Counted from the first letter of the stretch, positions 35,205-48,569 are shown. The stretch is 64,000 nt of DNA from Adiantum capillus-veneris (GCA_014529385.2 CM043958.1:91769935-91833934); one strand, 5' to 3'. Translations and numbers: made by a program. The notes: generated by a model not told the origin, from the sequence alone.

Positions 35205-38200
35205 TGCCTTAACCCAAGACCCGTGTTTGGAATTTTTTCTTTAAAACCATACATTGTTCCTTTCTATGGGATTTTCAAGATGAAATTTTGACGTAAGGTG
35301 CTTCATCAGCTCCATTTGTGGTGAATTGAAGTCAAGCCAATGAGTTAGAAATGAGAACATAAAAAATTTTCCTAGGCATTGTCAAGCATGCCATGTTTCT
35401 CCAATAGCCCTTGATTAGCAATCTCAACTTGAACTCTATCACCCATGTGAAGGTCTTGTGTAAGAATATAGACTTTAAAGATGCAAGAATAGATGCTTGT
35501 ATTTAAGGAAAGGCGTTCTTTTTTCATCAAGATGAAACAACACAATTTCTATCCATTAGCTCATGTCGATCAAATTCAGTAAAGTTTGATAGAGCTTCTG
35601 TTCAAATTATCAAATTAAGTCAAACTAGTTGTGATTAATTCTTGTGAAGTTTAAAAATTTCAAATCAAGAACATTTGAGTGTATCTAATTATATCGAGTC
35701 GATGGAGTGCAATATGATCCAATGTGGTTTAAACTGTATTTGAGCCAAATTTGGTGTTGTTAAGCATAATTGATTGAAAATCACTCCAACTTAAGTCCCA
35801 CCTGACTTCAAAGAGTGTACTTACATGCAACTGAGTCTTACTAAGTTTTGATTAACTTCAATTGAGAGTAGTTGAACAAATTTATTGATGTCAATTAAAT
35901 GTAATTGCCTCAAATGAAGTGCAATTAAGTCCAATTGAGTTCATTTCTTTTTTAATTGACCACTATTGATTGCAACTATACCTGATTTAGTGTAGTTGAG
36001 TGCAAGTAACCAGTACTTAAATGCTTATTTACACTCAATTGTACTAAATTAGATTTAGTACACTCAATAGTAGTCATCTCAAGAATACTAGACATTATTG
36101 CGCTTCATTTGAGTCAATTACACTTAATTATGTGTAACTAACCACTTAAGTACAATTAAATTTACAAAAATGTAGTTTGGGTCCAGCTAAATGCAAGTAT
36201 GGTTTTCTATCTTTCAATTGGCCCTAATTTAGAAAAGATTGTCCAGTTTTTGAAAATAATGGCCCCTTTTGTTTTATTAATGACCAATTTTGTGAAATTT
36301 TGTACTCTTAATGTAGGTTCATAGATAGTTTGTTCTTTATTCTTCCTAAATTTCTCTTGTACGTGCCCCAAAATATATGAAAATCGTCTTGGTATCCAAC
36401 ATAATGATTAATTGTAGTAGGATAGCTTTGCTTCTTTGTATACAAAATGTTATCTATTAGAAGTGTGGTTATCAACTATGGTTTTTTCTATATAGGATAT
36501 AGAAAATGCGCATTTCCTACATTGAACTTGATAACCCACCTAATTTCCTATATAGAATCAATATGTTATGTAGAAATTCCCTTTTCCTAGTTGTATATAG
36601 GAAACCCACCTTGATATAACTAGGAAAACAAATAAGTTTTACAAGATACGAGCGTTTCTACTATATAGCATTCGATTTAAAGTTCCTTGTGTCTGTGCCG
36701 TATTGATTCTATAGACCTATCATAGCAAGGCGCATCGTCGCGGCCTGATTTGAGGTTCCTCTTTAAAAACAAATTTGGGACGTTTCTTACTCTTGTTCCT
36801 TCCTTCCTACATTTTTTATTTGTAGAAAAGATCGCACCAGCCAAAGACAATTTACTGTGTCACCTCTCCTCAATGCATTCCAACAATCATATGCTTGATT
36901 ACTCTCTCAAGCCCATAAAATCCTCATACCTAGTTATGTAAACAACCTCTTCATCACGCCTGCAACCAATTCATTCTTTAGCAACCCTCTTGGCTATAGA
37001 GATTGTGGCCACTCTTTGAGGTTCTAGGTAAACAATCTTTCCTTTTGTTGAAATGGGAAAACTTTGTATTTGCTCTTGTATTCATAGCTTTGCCTACTAG
37101 ACAAATGTGGGGTCCCTTACCATACGAGTCCTTCTTTCACTCCATCATGTCATATACAAAGAGGCCTACACCATAAAGCTGTTTGCGACTGAGATATTTC
37201 ATGTAGCCTATCCCTGTGGGTTTCGATGTTGTTATAAGAGGCGCTAGCAAAGCAAGGAGCCACTACTACTATGGACAAAGTAGACGATGAAATGTTACTG
37301 TTGTAGTGCTGCATGGATGTGACAAAATTTGGATTGGGCTTTTGTAAAGCATTCCCTTTACATCTAGTCAAAATAGCACGGATCTTCCTTGACATAGACA
37401 TGTTGGGCATATCCTACAAACAATGTGTTCCCTCATACTGAATTTAGGTAGGATACTCATGTAGGATGGTGCTACCAAATGCCTAACAATGTAGGTGATG
37501 TGTAGGTGGTAAGATGACCATCAATGATGTATCCTTTTTATTTATTTTTAATTATTTATTACTATTATTTTAAACCATTGAGCATGATGAAGGTAGTAGG
37601 GAGAAACTTCACACATATCATGTATTAACAATTGTACATTGTTGTACATTACACCCTTGAGGGGTGACCGTGAAGACCACCTTCTGAATAGGGAAGGAAA
37701 ATACACCCAAGATAATGTAACCGGTGAGCCTCAAATCCTCAACCTTGGGGTGACATCACAAATGTCTCCCCAGCTGAGCCTCTTCTTCGGTGTATGCTTT
37801 TTATTAATGGAGACATGGAGGCATCCAGAGGAAGGACAAGGGTTAATGGCCTTTATGATTCCCGAAGGTTTGGATCATGTGTCCCACACCACAAGTGCAT
37901 TGAGAGGATGTAGCAAGAATCAATTTGTTGAAAAAAAACTCAAAAGGTTTGAGGGCCCACCTTCCATGCGGGAAACCGAACCCCTTGAACATTGAAGGCT
38001 TCCATTTACTTTTCAGTGTGCATTGCAAAAAATCCTTGAGTATGTGATCAAAAGACTTTTTGGCCATTTGACTAACCACTTGGACCCCCCTACTTGTTCT
38101 TCTAGAAGTGGAAAATCTATATACTTGAGTGCAATGTGAATTCAAGTGCCTAAGGGCATAGCTCAGCTCATGGATTCCCTTGAGCAGTTTGAACTTTCCC

Positions 38201-38403
38201 TAAAACCCCTTCTAAGCTTCAAAAACTTGCATTTTCTATTGTCCTAATGTGTTGGTAACCTATTTCTCATTTCTCTTCCATTGGACTCTCACTGGACTCT
38301 CACTAGATACTTTCTTGCTCAAGCTCACAAGGGAGTCTTTGAGAATCAAGTAGACATTAATCCAAAGGAAGAACAACCTAAGTATAGGGTTTTGATTTTG
38401 TGA

Positions 38404-38410
<7 letters not shown>
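35205..38410. other. Non-coding part of duplicated segment X, unit B
   Basis: It continues the match to unit A from 19,910 onward, with only one copy of the 641-bp segment (35,432-36,085). No gene is recognised; the open frames are not shared in frame with unit A. Confidence 0.6.

Positions 38411-38465
<55 letters not shown>
38411..38465. repeat. (GA)n tract
   Basis: Uninterrupted GA dinucleotides at the position homologous to 23,720-23,764. Confidence 0.98.
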
Positions 38466-38468
<3 letters not shown>

Positions 38469-38639
38469 TGTAGAGACCAATTATGCATGAGAGATCAATT
38501 CTTTGGATGCTACATTTATTTTTCAATATAACTATATCTATTCCATGCTCATAATCATTCCTGGGTCTACATTGCCACATTGCATCAACATAAATAATCA
38601 CATCTCAACCAGAATTTTAGTTGCATTCATTTCAAGTGC

Positions 38640-39125
38640 AACTCAAGCAACCACTGCTTATCTATCGCTTCATACAGTGTTTGGCCATTGGACGATGCTT
38701 TACTAACTTTAGTTGAGCTAGTATTTGTTGCTGCTGATGTTGAAGCATGTCCATGAAAAGGAGTTGACTAGGGAGTGTGATCATTTGCTTCCGTAGGCAC
38801 ATTCTCTGTCCTCTCCTGACAACAGACGTTTCAACATCCGTTGCAACTTATTTGGCATTATCACTTTTCTTTTTAACTGCAAGAATTTGCTTTGCGCTAT
38901 GCGAGCATACTTTGGTAATCTAGCATGAATATCTCTTAGCGGAGCCGTACACTCGGAGACATTACCAGGGACTTTAAACAAATGTTGTTTGATTCTGGTC
39001 TTGATTCTGGTCGCATTACCACTGAACTCATGGCCATAAGTCTTGCATTTCAATCAAGATGTATTCTTTCCGGCATGCAGCTCATGGACGTAACTCCACT
39101 AATGTCCTTTCACCATGCTGACAGA
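38640..39125 (-). pseudogene. hAT transposase relic, BED finger part
   Basis: The minus-strand frame 39,053-38,781 contains a BED-type DNA-binding finger (CKTYGHEFSGNATRIK, then HLFKVPGNVSEC). The second cysteine of the usual CxxC has changed to tyrosine. This arrangement, with GNV..C after the histidine, is that of plant hAT transposases with a DUF659 domain. The part left of 38,781 (CAAGCAACCACTGCTTATC) matches the region near 57,285 in the second hAT relic, downstream of its finger. DUF659 and the dimerisation domain are absent, so this is an internally deleted remnant inserted in unit B. Confidence 0.75.
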
Positions 39126-39779
39126 TAAATTTAAACTGCCAAATCAACACATCCACTTGTTAACTTAAAGGTCAAAACGCATTCAAAGCAACAAAATACA
39201 CAAGAAATGCTCTATCGATCAATATAGTGATCAAAATCTGTCCACACTATCAATTAGTCTCGCATTACATTATCAATTAACAATAAAAATGATAGTCTTA
39301 GCATTCTTCAATAAACTCATGTCAATCAAATTATATAGGTTGCACTAAATAACTTCATCACTTCAAAGAAAATATTTCAATCACATTACACTATATCGAT
39401 TCATCTAAAGTGCAAGCTTTTGGTTTTCACACATTATGAGATCGATATTCTTAATCACTTATTTAAAACAATACAAACAAAACTCATCATCACGTCGCAC
39501 TATATCGATTTATTAAAGTGCAAGCTTAAAGCGTTCACACATTACGATAATTGATAATATTGATCATTGCAATTTATTCTCATTGGACCATGAGGATTAA
39601 TTGCAAACCTTGATGATTGATCATATCTATCTGAAGTGCGAACACACTCCACCGTAGATCGTTGAAAGCTTATCTATCTGTGATTGATGCACGTGTATGA
39701 TCACATGGTATGATAGAGGTAGCAATCCAAGTAAAGATAATTTAATATCATTGTATTTGGACATGAGATTCCTAAATTT

Positions 39780-40100
39780 TGCTTCCAGTGAGATCATAGT
39801 GTGATGGCTCTACACAAGACAAAAAAAATCTATCTATGTTCACTTTGCAGTGAGAAAGTATCTGCACGTCAAAATTGAACCTATATAAATAAAACTAACC
39901 TCAATTCTGTTATATTTTACAGACAGATAACCTCATGTGAGAGTTCACTCTGCACACAATGTCAATCTCTAAATATATCACCAATTCACTTCCACATGTC
40001 AGTAAATTGAGCACATAGCAAGTGACTCCTAAAAAATAAACACCTTGTATGAGTGAGAGATTGAGCTCTACACGACATACAAAGCTTACATATTTTGATT
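39780..40100. repeat. Subterminal hairpin-like repeats of hAT relic 1
   Basis: Irregular units contain GTGAG...CTCTACAC or CTGCAC-type words. One is TTGTATGAGTGAGAG...CACGACATACAA (about 40,044-40,082), whose outer arms TTGTATG/CATACAA are perfect complements. Similar units lie at the same side of the second hAT relic (57,970-58,400). Confidence 0.55.
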
Positions 40101-40307
40101 TTAAAAGAAATAATAAATCAAATTTTAACAAAACATTAAATTGATTTAAATCATAGAAATTTAAAACTATTTTAAATTTCGATATCTTTAAATTATTAAA
40201 AATTTATTTCTTTGGTCTACTATTGACATGGAATACCTTTTGTGATGAATACTAGTGTAAACAAGGCGCATTGCCGATATATATACTTTTCTTTTTTATC
40301 AAAACAT

Positions 40308-40390
40308 TCTTCGATCAAAAAATATTTTGTCCTAGATTTCTTTCGATTGAAAGTTTTTGATCAAAAAAAACTTCGATCGAACAACTGGAA
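40308..40390. repeat. GATCAAAA/TCGATCGAA-rich box
   Basis: Words TTCGATCAAAAAATATTTTG, TTTTTGATCAAA and CTTCGATCGAAC cluster here. Closely related boxes occur at 51,711-51,762 and 58,625-58,668, in each case beside a hairpin array. Confidence 0.6.
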
Positions 40391-40509
40391 AAAAATATGT
40401 TGCCTGTTTTTGATAACGTGGCACCGTATAATACGCACATATATTGTGAGGCCACATAAAATACGCCTGTATATGACGTATTATACGTTTTTCGTATAAC
40501 ATATAATGC

Positions 40510-40850
40510 CACTTAGGTCATATCCCTAGTGGTAGGGGAAGGAAAACTTGGAGCTAAATCCAGAAAGGCAGTTAGTGCATGCATGAGGGAGGGATCATTC
40601 TCTCTTTGGCGGGGAAGAAAGAAGCGATGGCTTTGATCTCTAAGCTCCCACAACCTATTCTCTCTCACAAGTGTGTGTGGGTGTGGGTGCTGTGTGTGCT
40701 AATAAAAAGAGTAGAATGGTATAACCTTTCTATCACCCAAGTGTGGTAGATTGGGTATGCCATTTCCCTCTTGAATAATAGGTCTTGAGTTCAACTCTCC
40801 TTGTCAGATAGATCTTTAAGGTCTCTCGAGAATAGTTTCCTACGGTGTTA
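40510..40850. repeat. Dispersed repeat R, copy 3 (partial)
   Basis: It matches 29,110-29,430 and the last part of copy 1, including the tRNA-like stretch at 40,738-40,806. It leads directly into the G segment of unit B. Confidence 0.8.
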
Positions 40851-41450
40851 AAACTCCCTTCTTCTTCTTATGTTTAAGTACTCATGATATTACTTGTCCT
40901 AAGCTCTTTAAGCTTTCCTAACCTCCATAGCCAAGCTCCCTTAGTGAGCTCTCTTAGCCATACCTTCAAACCTCTCTCTCCCAAATCTGTAAGAGTTGTT
41001 CTCTCTTTAGTCAACCCTCCATATCCAATCTCCCTTGTCTTTATGCCCTCATAATCAAACCACTAAGCTACATGGATATCCTAAGCTTTTGATCTGTCTC
41101 TCTCATACATCCTTAGCGCCCCCATTTCTCCTTCACACTCGGCATCAAGGAAGATAAGCATCAGAAGTTTAATGAAGGGTACTAAGAGTAACACTGAAGC
41201 TTGGATTTTCTAACAGAGCCGTTAGTGGCTCAAATTTTTAGATTGTTGTGATTAAAAGTGGTCGAGTCGAACATACCTTCTACTACTTTTTTTTAGTGTT
41301 GATGATATAGTGTTTATTCGGTCTAAATTGCCTTTCATCTCTCTATTTTTTCTCCTTCCTCTCTACCACCTCTCACAGTCAGAGGCCCCCCGCCTTCTCA
41401 GCTTACCTTTCAAACACAAATCCATCGACATACCTGGGTGGGAGGTGAAG

Positions 41451-43184
41451 ATGGAGATGCTAGGACAATTGATGCAGTTTATTGAAGATTTCAATTCAAA
41501 AGGATTTTATGGGAATCGAGCAGTTCCAGATGTGCCAAAAATGTTGCAATTAGTTCAGGAATGTTTGCTCGAAGTTAAAGCCATGAAGATGAAAAAGCAA
41601 ATTGACGATGCGGTAAAGATGGCACTTGATACTGTATGGGAACAATATAGTGTTTTTCAAGGGTATGCTCTAGGTGGTTTTATTGCATTTTGTGAAGCCG
41701 AGATGAAAAGTCAAAAGGTTCGAGAAGACTGAATGATTGCAGCTTTTGAAGAAGTTGTAAGCTCTGAGCTCAAAGATCTAGTCCAACGACTGGCAGAAAC
41801 GTATCCAACACGGTGGGACTATTTTGCAAAAGGATTTATTCACAAAAGCTCAAGGATTATGGATTTGGAAATAGAATAGATTATTGAACAAATCCAGATT
41901 GTGTTTAGTAAAGGTGAAGGGGAGCAGATGCAGTTCCTCAACTGTGATGAATTTTGAGAACACATTTTTGCAAGAGGTAAAGCCAAGGCAAATAAGGCTT
42001 TGGAAGTAGGAGATTCAGTCTCAGAGGACAATATTTTGAGCATCCTAGCAAAGGTAAATAATGAATATTTTGCTAAAATAGAGATATATGAATTTTTTTC
42101 AAAGATTGCTTGCATGGAAGCTACCTCCAATAATGATTCTAGTGAAGATGTAGACTGTACAACAAATGTTGCATAAGCTATTGACCTTGGCAAGGGATGT
42201 TCTCAAGGAGTTCATCAAGAAGATGAGCCTCTACAGTATACGAATGGATCTATCAGCACTATAGCCAAGCAAGAGATCATGTTTACTGCAGATGATTGCA
42301 TCAATAAAGCTATTATGTACATAGTACTTGAAAAAAGTGCAGGAGGTTGAAGAGTCGACACAGGGTATGGCTGAGAGTATCCCTTTAGAGGGGGTACCAG
42401 ATGAACCTTTGCAATGTAATGATGAGTTGTTAAGTAGCATAGATGCAGATGAGGAAGCAGAGCATGACATTGATGAGTATGAAGATTGTTCGGATCATGT
42501 TAATTGTATGAAAAGGTTATCCAGGGAAATTTTTCTTCTATGCTTATACCTGGGCTACATGAGGAGGACAAAGTTGTTTTCCATGATCAAGCTCAAATCC
42601 CAAGTAAAGATTCCTCTGATGATACAAGTCCAGATTGTTCCAAGGTTCCTCATGATGGCTATGAAGCTAGAGGGGGATGATGCTAAATCACCATGGGTAC
42701 TGAAAAAGGTGTACATGTTTTTTCATTTCCTTGGACAGTATGCCAATTATGGTAGGATTTGAATGCTATTTCTAATGATGCTTATGACAACGATAGTTTG
42801 GCTACCAGTTAAAGGGAGTCAATGCTCTTTAATTCTTACTCCTAATGAGTTTAAGTTGCCAGAAATTTATGGGATGTGGGTTATGCACTATGCTTCATGT
42901 GATGCTCTAGTATATTGTGGGGGCCATCAATGATATGTTCTCTTGATGGTATTTGATTCAAGAGATTCTAGGGATCTTCAAAATCAAGTTCAATATGGAT
43001 GGGTATTTTTGGGTGTACGTTGTGGTTGCGTGTTATCGTGTTATTTGATCCGGAAACAACATACTTGCACCAAAAATGTTTGATGATGATTGATACAAGC
43101 AAAGTATGCTCATGTGGGGATTTTGATGCTCTAGTACTGGGGAACTTCCTTCTTATCCCATTTGATCCTAGAGGGGGCTACTGA
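41451..43184 (+). pseudogene. Broken gene of unknown function, copy B
   Basis: Duplicate of the relic at 26,049-27,760, with different lesions. The frame is open from 41,451 to a TGA at 41,730, where copy A has CGG. It stops again at a TAG near 41,878 (CAA in copy A), at a TGA near 41,957 and at a TAA near 42,174. A frame shift occurs within 42,328-42,762, where an acidic segment reads DADEEAEHDIDEYED. A later piece (42,850-43,184) reads KVCSCGDFDALVLGNFLLIPF. Comparing copies suggests an ancestral protein of several hundred residues, rich in charged residues with possible coiled-coil parts. I do not recognise the family. The hydrophobic run encoded upstream at 41,310-41,450 is not preserved in frame in copy A and is probably not part of it. 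Confidence 0.5.
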
Positions 43185-43839
43185 AGTGCAGGCTGTAGAT
43201 TCAAGGATATCAGTTATATCTTGTAGCACGTTACTTGGTAGTAGATTTTAAATTTTGGATTTATCCTATGAAGGAAAGAAATTTTGGTTTTGTGGACAGT
43301 AAGTTTACATGGCTAGCTTCCATTTGAGGCTTCTTTGGACAATTCATGAAATATCTTCACATCTTTTGGGTTGGTTTTATTGCCGGAACTTGAAGTGAAG
43401 GACTTGAGGGCCATCCTGTGTGCAAACAGGCTAAGGCATACTTGATCTTGACAAAGCTCCTTGAAGCAAGATTGATGGTCAAGACTTGTGCACAACTAAC
43501 TAAAGTATACTTGAGTTTGGCAGGGTTCACTATACGGGGTTTTCCATGATTTAGTGTGTTGAAGATACGCGATAGATATTGTTTGAAGATTTGTGATGGG
43601 GCAGCTACCAAATAATAAAGTTAGACCATTGGTGACAAGAGTTAGGGGTGTAATCATGCTAATGTGTCACTAAAAATGTTGTCTGGGAACAATGCTAGGT
43701 AGTAGTGCTTGTTAGCATATGATGAAAAGCCAAGACAATGTCCATTTTCAAATTAAAATGTCCCTAAAAAATTATTATCCATTCAAATGAGGCTTTTTTT
43801 TGGTTACTAGAGTTGTGGGGTCGTGGACTCGCTTAGCTC

Positions 43840-43842
<3 letters not shown>

Positions 43843-43922
<80 letters not shown>
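43843..43922. repeat. (CT)n tract, 80 bp
   Basis: Uninterrupted CT dinucleotides just inside the left part of the candidate element. Confidence 0.98.
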
Positions 43923-43923
<1 letters not shown>

Positions 43924-44332
43924 GCTGGCCCTGACCTACCCTCCTATCTGTTTTTCTCCTTCTCCTCCAATCTCCATAGAGTTATGGAGAACCAGACAAC
44001 AATATTTCCAGTAGCTCCAATGTTGGATATGCAAAGAACGTGTTTAATGTTGGTCAGTACATTGCCAGTGTTAACTTATGATGTAGGCATATATGACATT
44101 TAAGTGATTTCAAGTAATTACTGCTTTATGTTTGTTTGCTATCCTCAAGAGAAACTCGTAGAAGGGAGTCATTACAGGTGATGAATCACGACTCCCAAGG
44201 TCAGCTTTTTCTGTGATCAAGAAATACGAGAGAAAAAGAAAGAAGAAACAAAGGGAGCAGAAATAGATGTAGGGTGAGCGAGGACATCATGCCCTCAATT
44301 ATGAAGAGAAAAAGAAAATATCCTCTGAGATT

Positions 44333-47300
44333 GTGATAGCTTTCAAGAGGAGGACTGAAGGTTTTGAGACAAAAGTAAAACGGAAAATCTGGAATCTAGT
44401 TGCAGAGAACATCCTGTTGTCCAGGCAATCCAGGAACATTCCTCAGTGGATGAAGCTGTTGTTTAAAGCTCAATCATCTCCAATGTTCGCAACACATTGG
44501 CTACTTTCAAGCAGCGAGGTTCTAACAATGAGTTGTTTTTTAGGAATGTAGTGTTGTAGATGATGTTGAATTCAAAGAATAACATGCCTATTGCAAAAAT
44601 CTCAAGGGTCCTTAAAGTTGGTCGTCACTCCTTGCACAAAATGAAATCACAGATGAAGCATGTTATCAATGGTGGATTGTTTTCATTGGCTGCATGTCAC
44701 AAGCAACACCATCATAGCCCTATCATGGACGAAATCAAGGAATTGGTCCACACATTTTGGAGAGAGGAGACTCGCACATCCTCCAACAAGAAGGATGTTT
44801 TTCGAAAGAGAATGTGGAGGAAAAGCTACATAACACACCCTGTGCACCTCCTGGATGAGCCTCAAGTGATCAAGCCAATTGATATGCCATTTAACTTTGG
44901 TATTCTATGCATCGCATCTCCAGTGTATAATAAATTCTATCGTCTGCTGACAGGTATCATACTATTTTATAGTCTAATAATGGTATCCACAATATGCATA
45001 TTGGTCAGCATACTATGCGAGCAGGTCATCACATAGTCTATGCTAGTTATTACATACATAGTATGCTTGCTAGCGTACTAGTTAGCACACTAAGGATGAT
45101 TGTTAACACATTGTGTATGATAGGACTTTACCATGTCAAGTATTCCACGTAGCATACTCACCATGCTCATTAACATACCTAGTTAGCACACATGCTATTT
45201 AGTTTAACATACCCCATATGCTAGCCGCCACACTGATTATGCTAGTTAGCATACTCAGTATGCTAGTTTCCATTAATTATGATAGTTAGCATACTCATTA
45301 AGCTAGCAAGCATACTTAGTATGCTAGTAAACACATTGTTTCTGCTAATTAGCATTTCTAATATGCTAACTAGCAGTTAACACAATGTGTATGCTACTTA
45401 GCATACTCACCATGCTAAATAACATACCTAGTTAGCACACATGCTCTTCAGTTTAGCATACCTCATATGCTAGTTGGCACTGAGTATGCTAGTTAGCACA
45501 CCTATATGCTAGTAAACACAATGTGTCTGCTAATTAGCATTTCTAATATGATAACTAGCAATTAACACAATGTGTATGCTACTTAGCATACTCACAATGC
45601 TAAATAAAATACCTAGTTAGCACACATGCTCTTCAGTTTAGCATACCTCATATGCTAACTAGCATACCTCATATGCTAGTTGGCACTGAGTATCTAGTAA
45701 ACACAATGTGTCTGCATTTCTCATATGCTAACTAGCAAATTAACACAATGTGTATGCTACTTAGCATACTCACCATGCTAACTAACATACCTAGTTATCA
45801 AACATGATATTCATCTTAGCATACATCATATGCTAGTTGGCACTGAGTATGCTAGTTAGCATGCATAGTATGCTAGTATACACAATGTGTCTACTAGTTA
45901 GCATTTCTTAAATGCTAACTAGAAATTAATACAATTTGTATGCTACTTAGCATACTCACCATGCTAATTACCATACCTAGTTAGAACACATGCTATTCAA
46001 TTTAGCATACCTCATATGCAAGTCGGCTCTGAGTATGCTAGTTAATATACCTAGTATGCTAGTAAGCACAATGTGTTTGCTGGTTAGCATTTCTTATATG
46101 CTAACTAGCATAATGAGTGGGTATGGAGACTAGCACCCTCTATGCTGGTTAACTTATCCAATATACTAATTAGCATACTGGCATCCTGGCTAACAAACTG
46201 TATGCTAGTGACCATACCTAGTATGCTAATTAGCATACCTAGTTTTCTCATTAGCATATTGGGAATGCAAGCTAGCACACTTTGTATGCTAGTGATCATT
46301 CAAATATGCTCACTAGCATACTGGGTGTGCTTGTTAACATACCTGGTATGCTAGTTAGCATTCTAGGTATAATGGTTAGAGCATTGTATATGCTAGTTAG
46401 CATACCTGATATGCTAGTTAGCATAGTTTGTATGCCGGTAACTTTGCTTGTTACCACATTGTTAGCAATAGTGAGTATGTTTGTTAACACGCTGACTTGT
46501 TCTAAAGAGCATGTTGGATCTCCTAGTTAGCATTCTATATATCACAGTTAGCATTCTGGGAGCATAAGTTGATCATTTATGGATATTGTAGGTTGAGTTG
46601 TTTTACAGGTTCAAAGAGAAGGATCCAGATTGCAATATTGGCATGAGAATGTTTGATATATTGAAGCCATTCTTTTGTAGGCGGCTGAAGGATAGATACA
46701 CATGATGTTGTGAAAATCATGTGCAAATGTCCTTTCTAAAGGACACATTGAACCACATGCGCTCTCGTGCGCTTTTGGTCTGCATGAAGCAGGTTGCAGT
46801 TGTGTATGCAGTATTTGTGCTATGGGAAATGACATTTGCATGGGTTGAGAGGCTTCACGTCACATGTTCAAAGGTGTCACATAACTATGGGAGTCAGTTC
46901 TCTGTACAAAGCAACTAGATGCAGGTTTCCATAGAAGGGAATGTCTGATGGGAGATTGTAAGATGTGCGGAGAGAGGAGGATGGAGTTATGCTGCTTGGA
47001 GATAGCAAAGCCAGGTAAGAGTATTACTCTAAAAGTATTTTCATATGTAGAAGCAAAAGAAAAGCATGGAAACAACAAAAAAAGAAAAGATATGCTACAT
47101 AAAGAAATGCAGTGCTAGGAGTTCCTTCAACTCTTGAAGTCCAAGTTGAAGATCTTCATCACTCATAACTATATAGCTCGATGGCAAGCACAACAATTCA
47201 AGGATTGTCTACTTAGGTTTCCAAATGATGTGGTGGTTTCAGTTGTTGATTTTGCAGAGAATTATGCCTTCAAGGAGCAAATGAGATTCAGTCAATGCAT

Positions 47301-48361
47301 TGGCACTCTAGTCAACCATTTTTGTACACATAATGTACTATCACAAGGAAGGGGAGGTAGTCAAAATAATCCACTTCTTCATATCAGATGACAAGGTGCA
47401 TGCCACATTGTTTGTGCTACATTGTGTGATTGGTTACAACAAGATATGGTGGACTGACAAGGATCGGGATGACCTGATTCTTCTTTGGATCAGGGCATGG
47501 CAAGAGAGAGCCCAATGGTGCAGGAACAGTTGTGAAAAGAACCTTGACCCATGAACAGTTGAAGCCTAATGGAGCTATTATAAAGTGTGCAGCATATGTT
47601 GTTGCTTATTTCCAAGCCAACCTATCAAAGGGAGCACCACTTGCATCGTATCCTTCAAAAGAAAGGGAATGTGCCCATGTGTTCTAGGAGGTTAAATTAG
47701 GGGATGTGAATAGAGAATTCAAATGGAATTGTGCCACTATTAAGGAAACTCACTCTTTGCATGCTTTCCATGGTCACAACTTGCAAGATCCAATTGCTCT
47801 TGGCATGCTTCGTGATGCATGCATGCACTCAAATTGGAATCGCTACTTCAACAAAGCTCATGTGCGACCTTGGGAGTATCATCTTTTGATGCCATTACCT
47901 AATGAGGTTGAGATTGATTCTGAGCCGATAGACGATGTTCCAGTAGATGAAGTCATTGGCTATGATGACTTCACGTACGAAGGCCATCATGATGCATTAA
48001 GTAGTGCTCTATGTGTTGGCAACACATTTGCAATAAATCCAGATTCTTCAACCAATGCGAGGATGTGGATTTCTACCTAGTCAAGTGTGTTGCAGCAAGG
48101 GAGAAGGTGGAGAAGGGGTACATTGATGAATGGAGAAATGTAATTGACAAAGGCTCTTATGTTGTGCAAGGATTGTATTACAAGCAATTGGATGCATATA
48201 CCTTCAAGCTAGACAGTGTGCAACCCATTGTCCACATACTTTCACATCTTGTACGATGTATCAAAATACATATGCAGCACATCCCAAAGAGAAGGCAATT
48301 GTACACAATCGCCTCAGAAAGCTATGAAGCAATCTATAATAGCATGCCCTTCAATTTGTAA
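44333..48361 (+). pseudogene. Transposase-like protein of the DFAENY type, broken, with introns
   Basis: Exon-like blocks run from about 44,333 to 48,361. The first (about 44,466-44,953) reads SNVRNTLATFKQRGSNNELFF, then DEIKELVHTFWREETRTSSN and NKFYRLL. The second (46,609-47,014) has FKEKDPDCNIGMRMFDILKP and CCENHVQMSFLKD. The third (about 47,113 on) has VDFAENYAFKEQ (aspartate at 47,248), QSMHWHSSQ, IHFFISDDKVHATLF, WWTD and SGHGK (47,490-47,504) with VVKRTL. The last part (47,706-48,361) has HSLHAFHGHN and FYLVKCVAAREKVEKGY. I recall these motifs, including the aspartates in DFAENY and ISD, from uncharacterised proteins of animals and plants that look like DDE transposases. Apparent introns are 44,954-46,608 and 47,015-47,112. 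Stops and frameshifts, for example near 47,285 and 47,683, make it inactive. Confidence 0.6.
44954..46608. repeat. Palindromic array 1, in an apparent intron
   Basis: It begins with GTATCA after ACAG and ends TTTTACAG, matching splice donor and acceptor. About 1.6 kb of it is variants of TATGCTAGTTAGCATA, its complement form TATGCTAACTAGCATA, and half sites such as TTAGCATACC, mostly 20-35 bp apart. Longer-period duplications are visible as well (for example TGTCTGCTAATTAGCATTTC repeats). Joining the exons across it leaves the frame one base off, so either a small indel occurred or the true splice site differs. Confidence 0.85.
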
Positions 48362-48569
48362 GCTATAACCTAAGGATTTTCAACATAATTTTTGTTGCGG
48401 GTAATGCAATTCTCTCAGTTCCCTGTGTCTTATGTGTGTATATCGCTATGGCGTTTATCGCAGCCAATAATGATAACTGCCTTTTATGCTGGCTGCATCT
48501 ATCTTTACATCCATGTTCAATAAAGCAGCATTAGCATTTTCAAGTTCTCAACTTTGGAGAGTTAATTTA

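Larger units (their letters stand above)
29440..43646 (+). repeat. Segmental duplication, unit B (X-R-G with insertions)
   Basis: This is the counterpart of 19,430-28,225. It is interrupted by the copia element at 30,051-35,199 and a hAT relic at about 38,640-40,500. The match to unit A ends at GACAAGAGTTAG (43,635-43,646), exactly where the palindrome-rich region begins. Confidence 0.85.

Noticed and set aside
41310-41450. Hydrophobic N-terminus (signal-peptide-like) on the unknown gene copy B
   Set aside because: The duplicated copy A does not keep it in frame, so it is probably untranslated leader.
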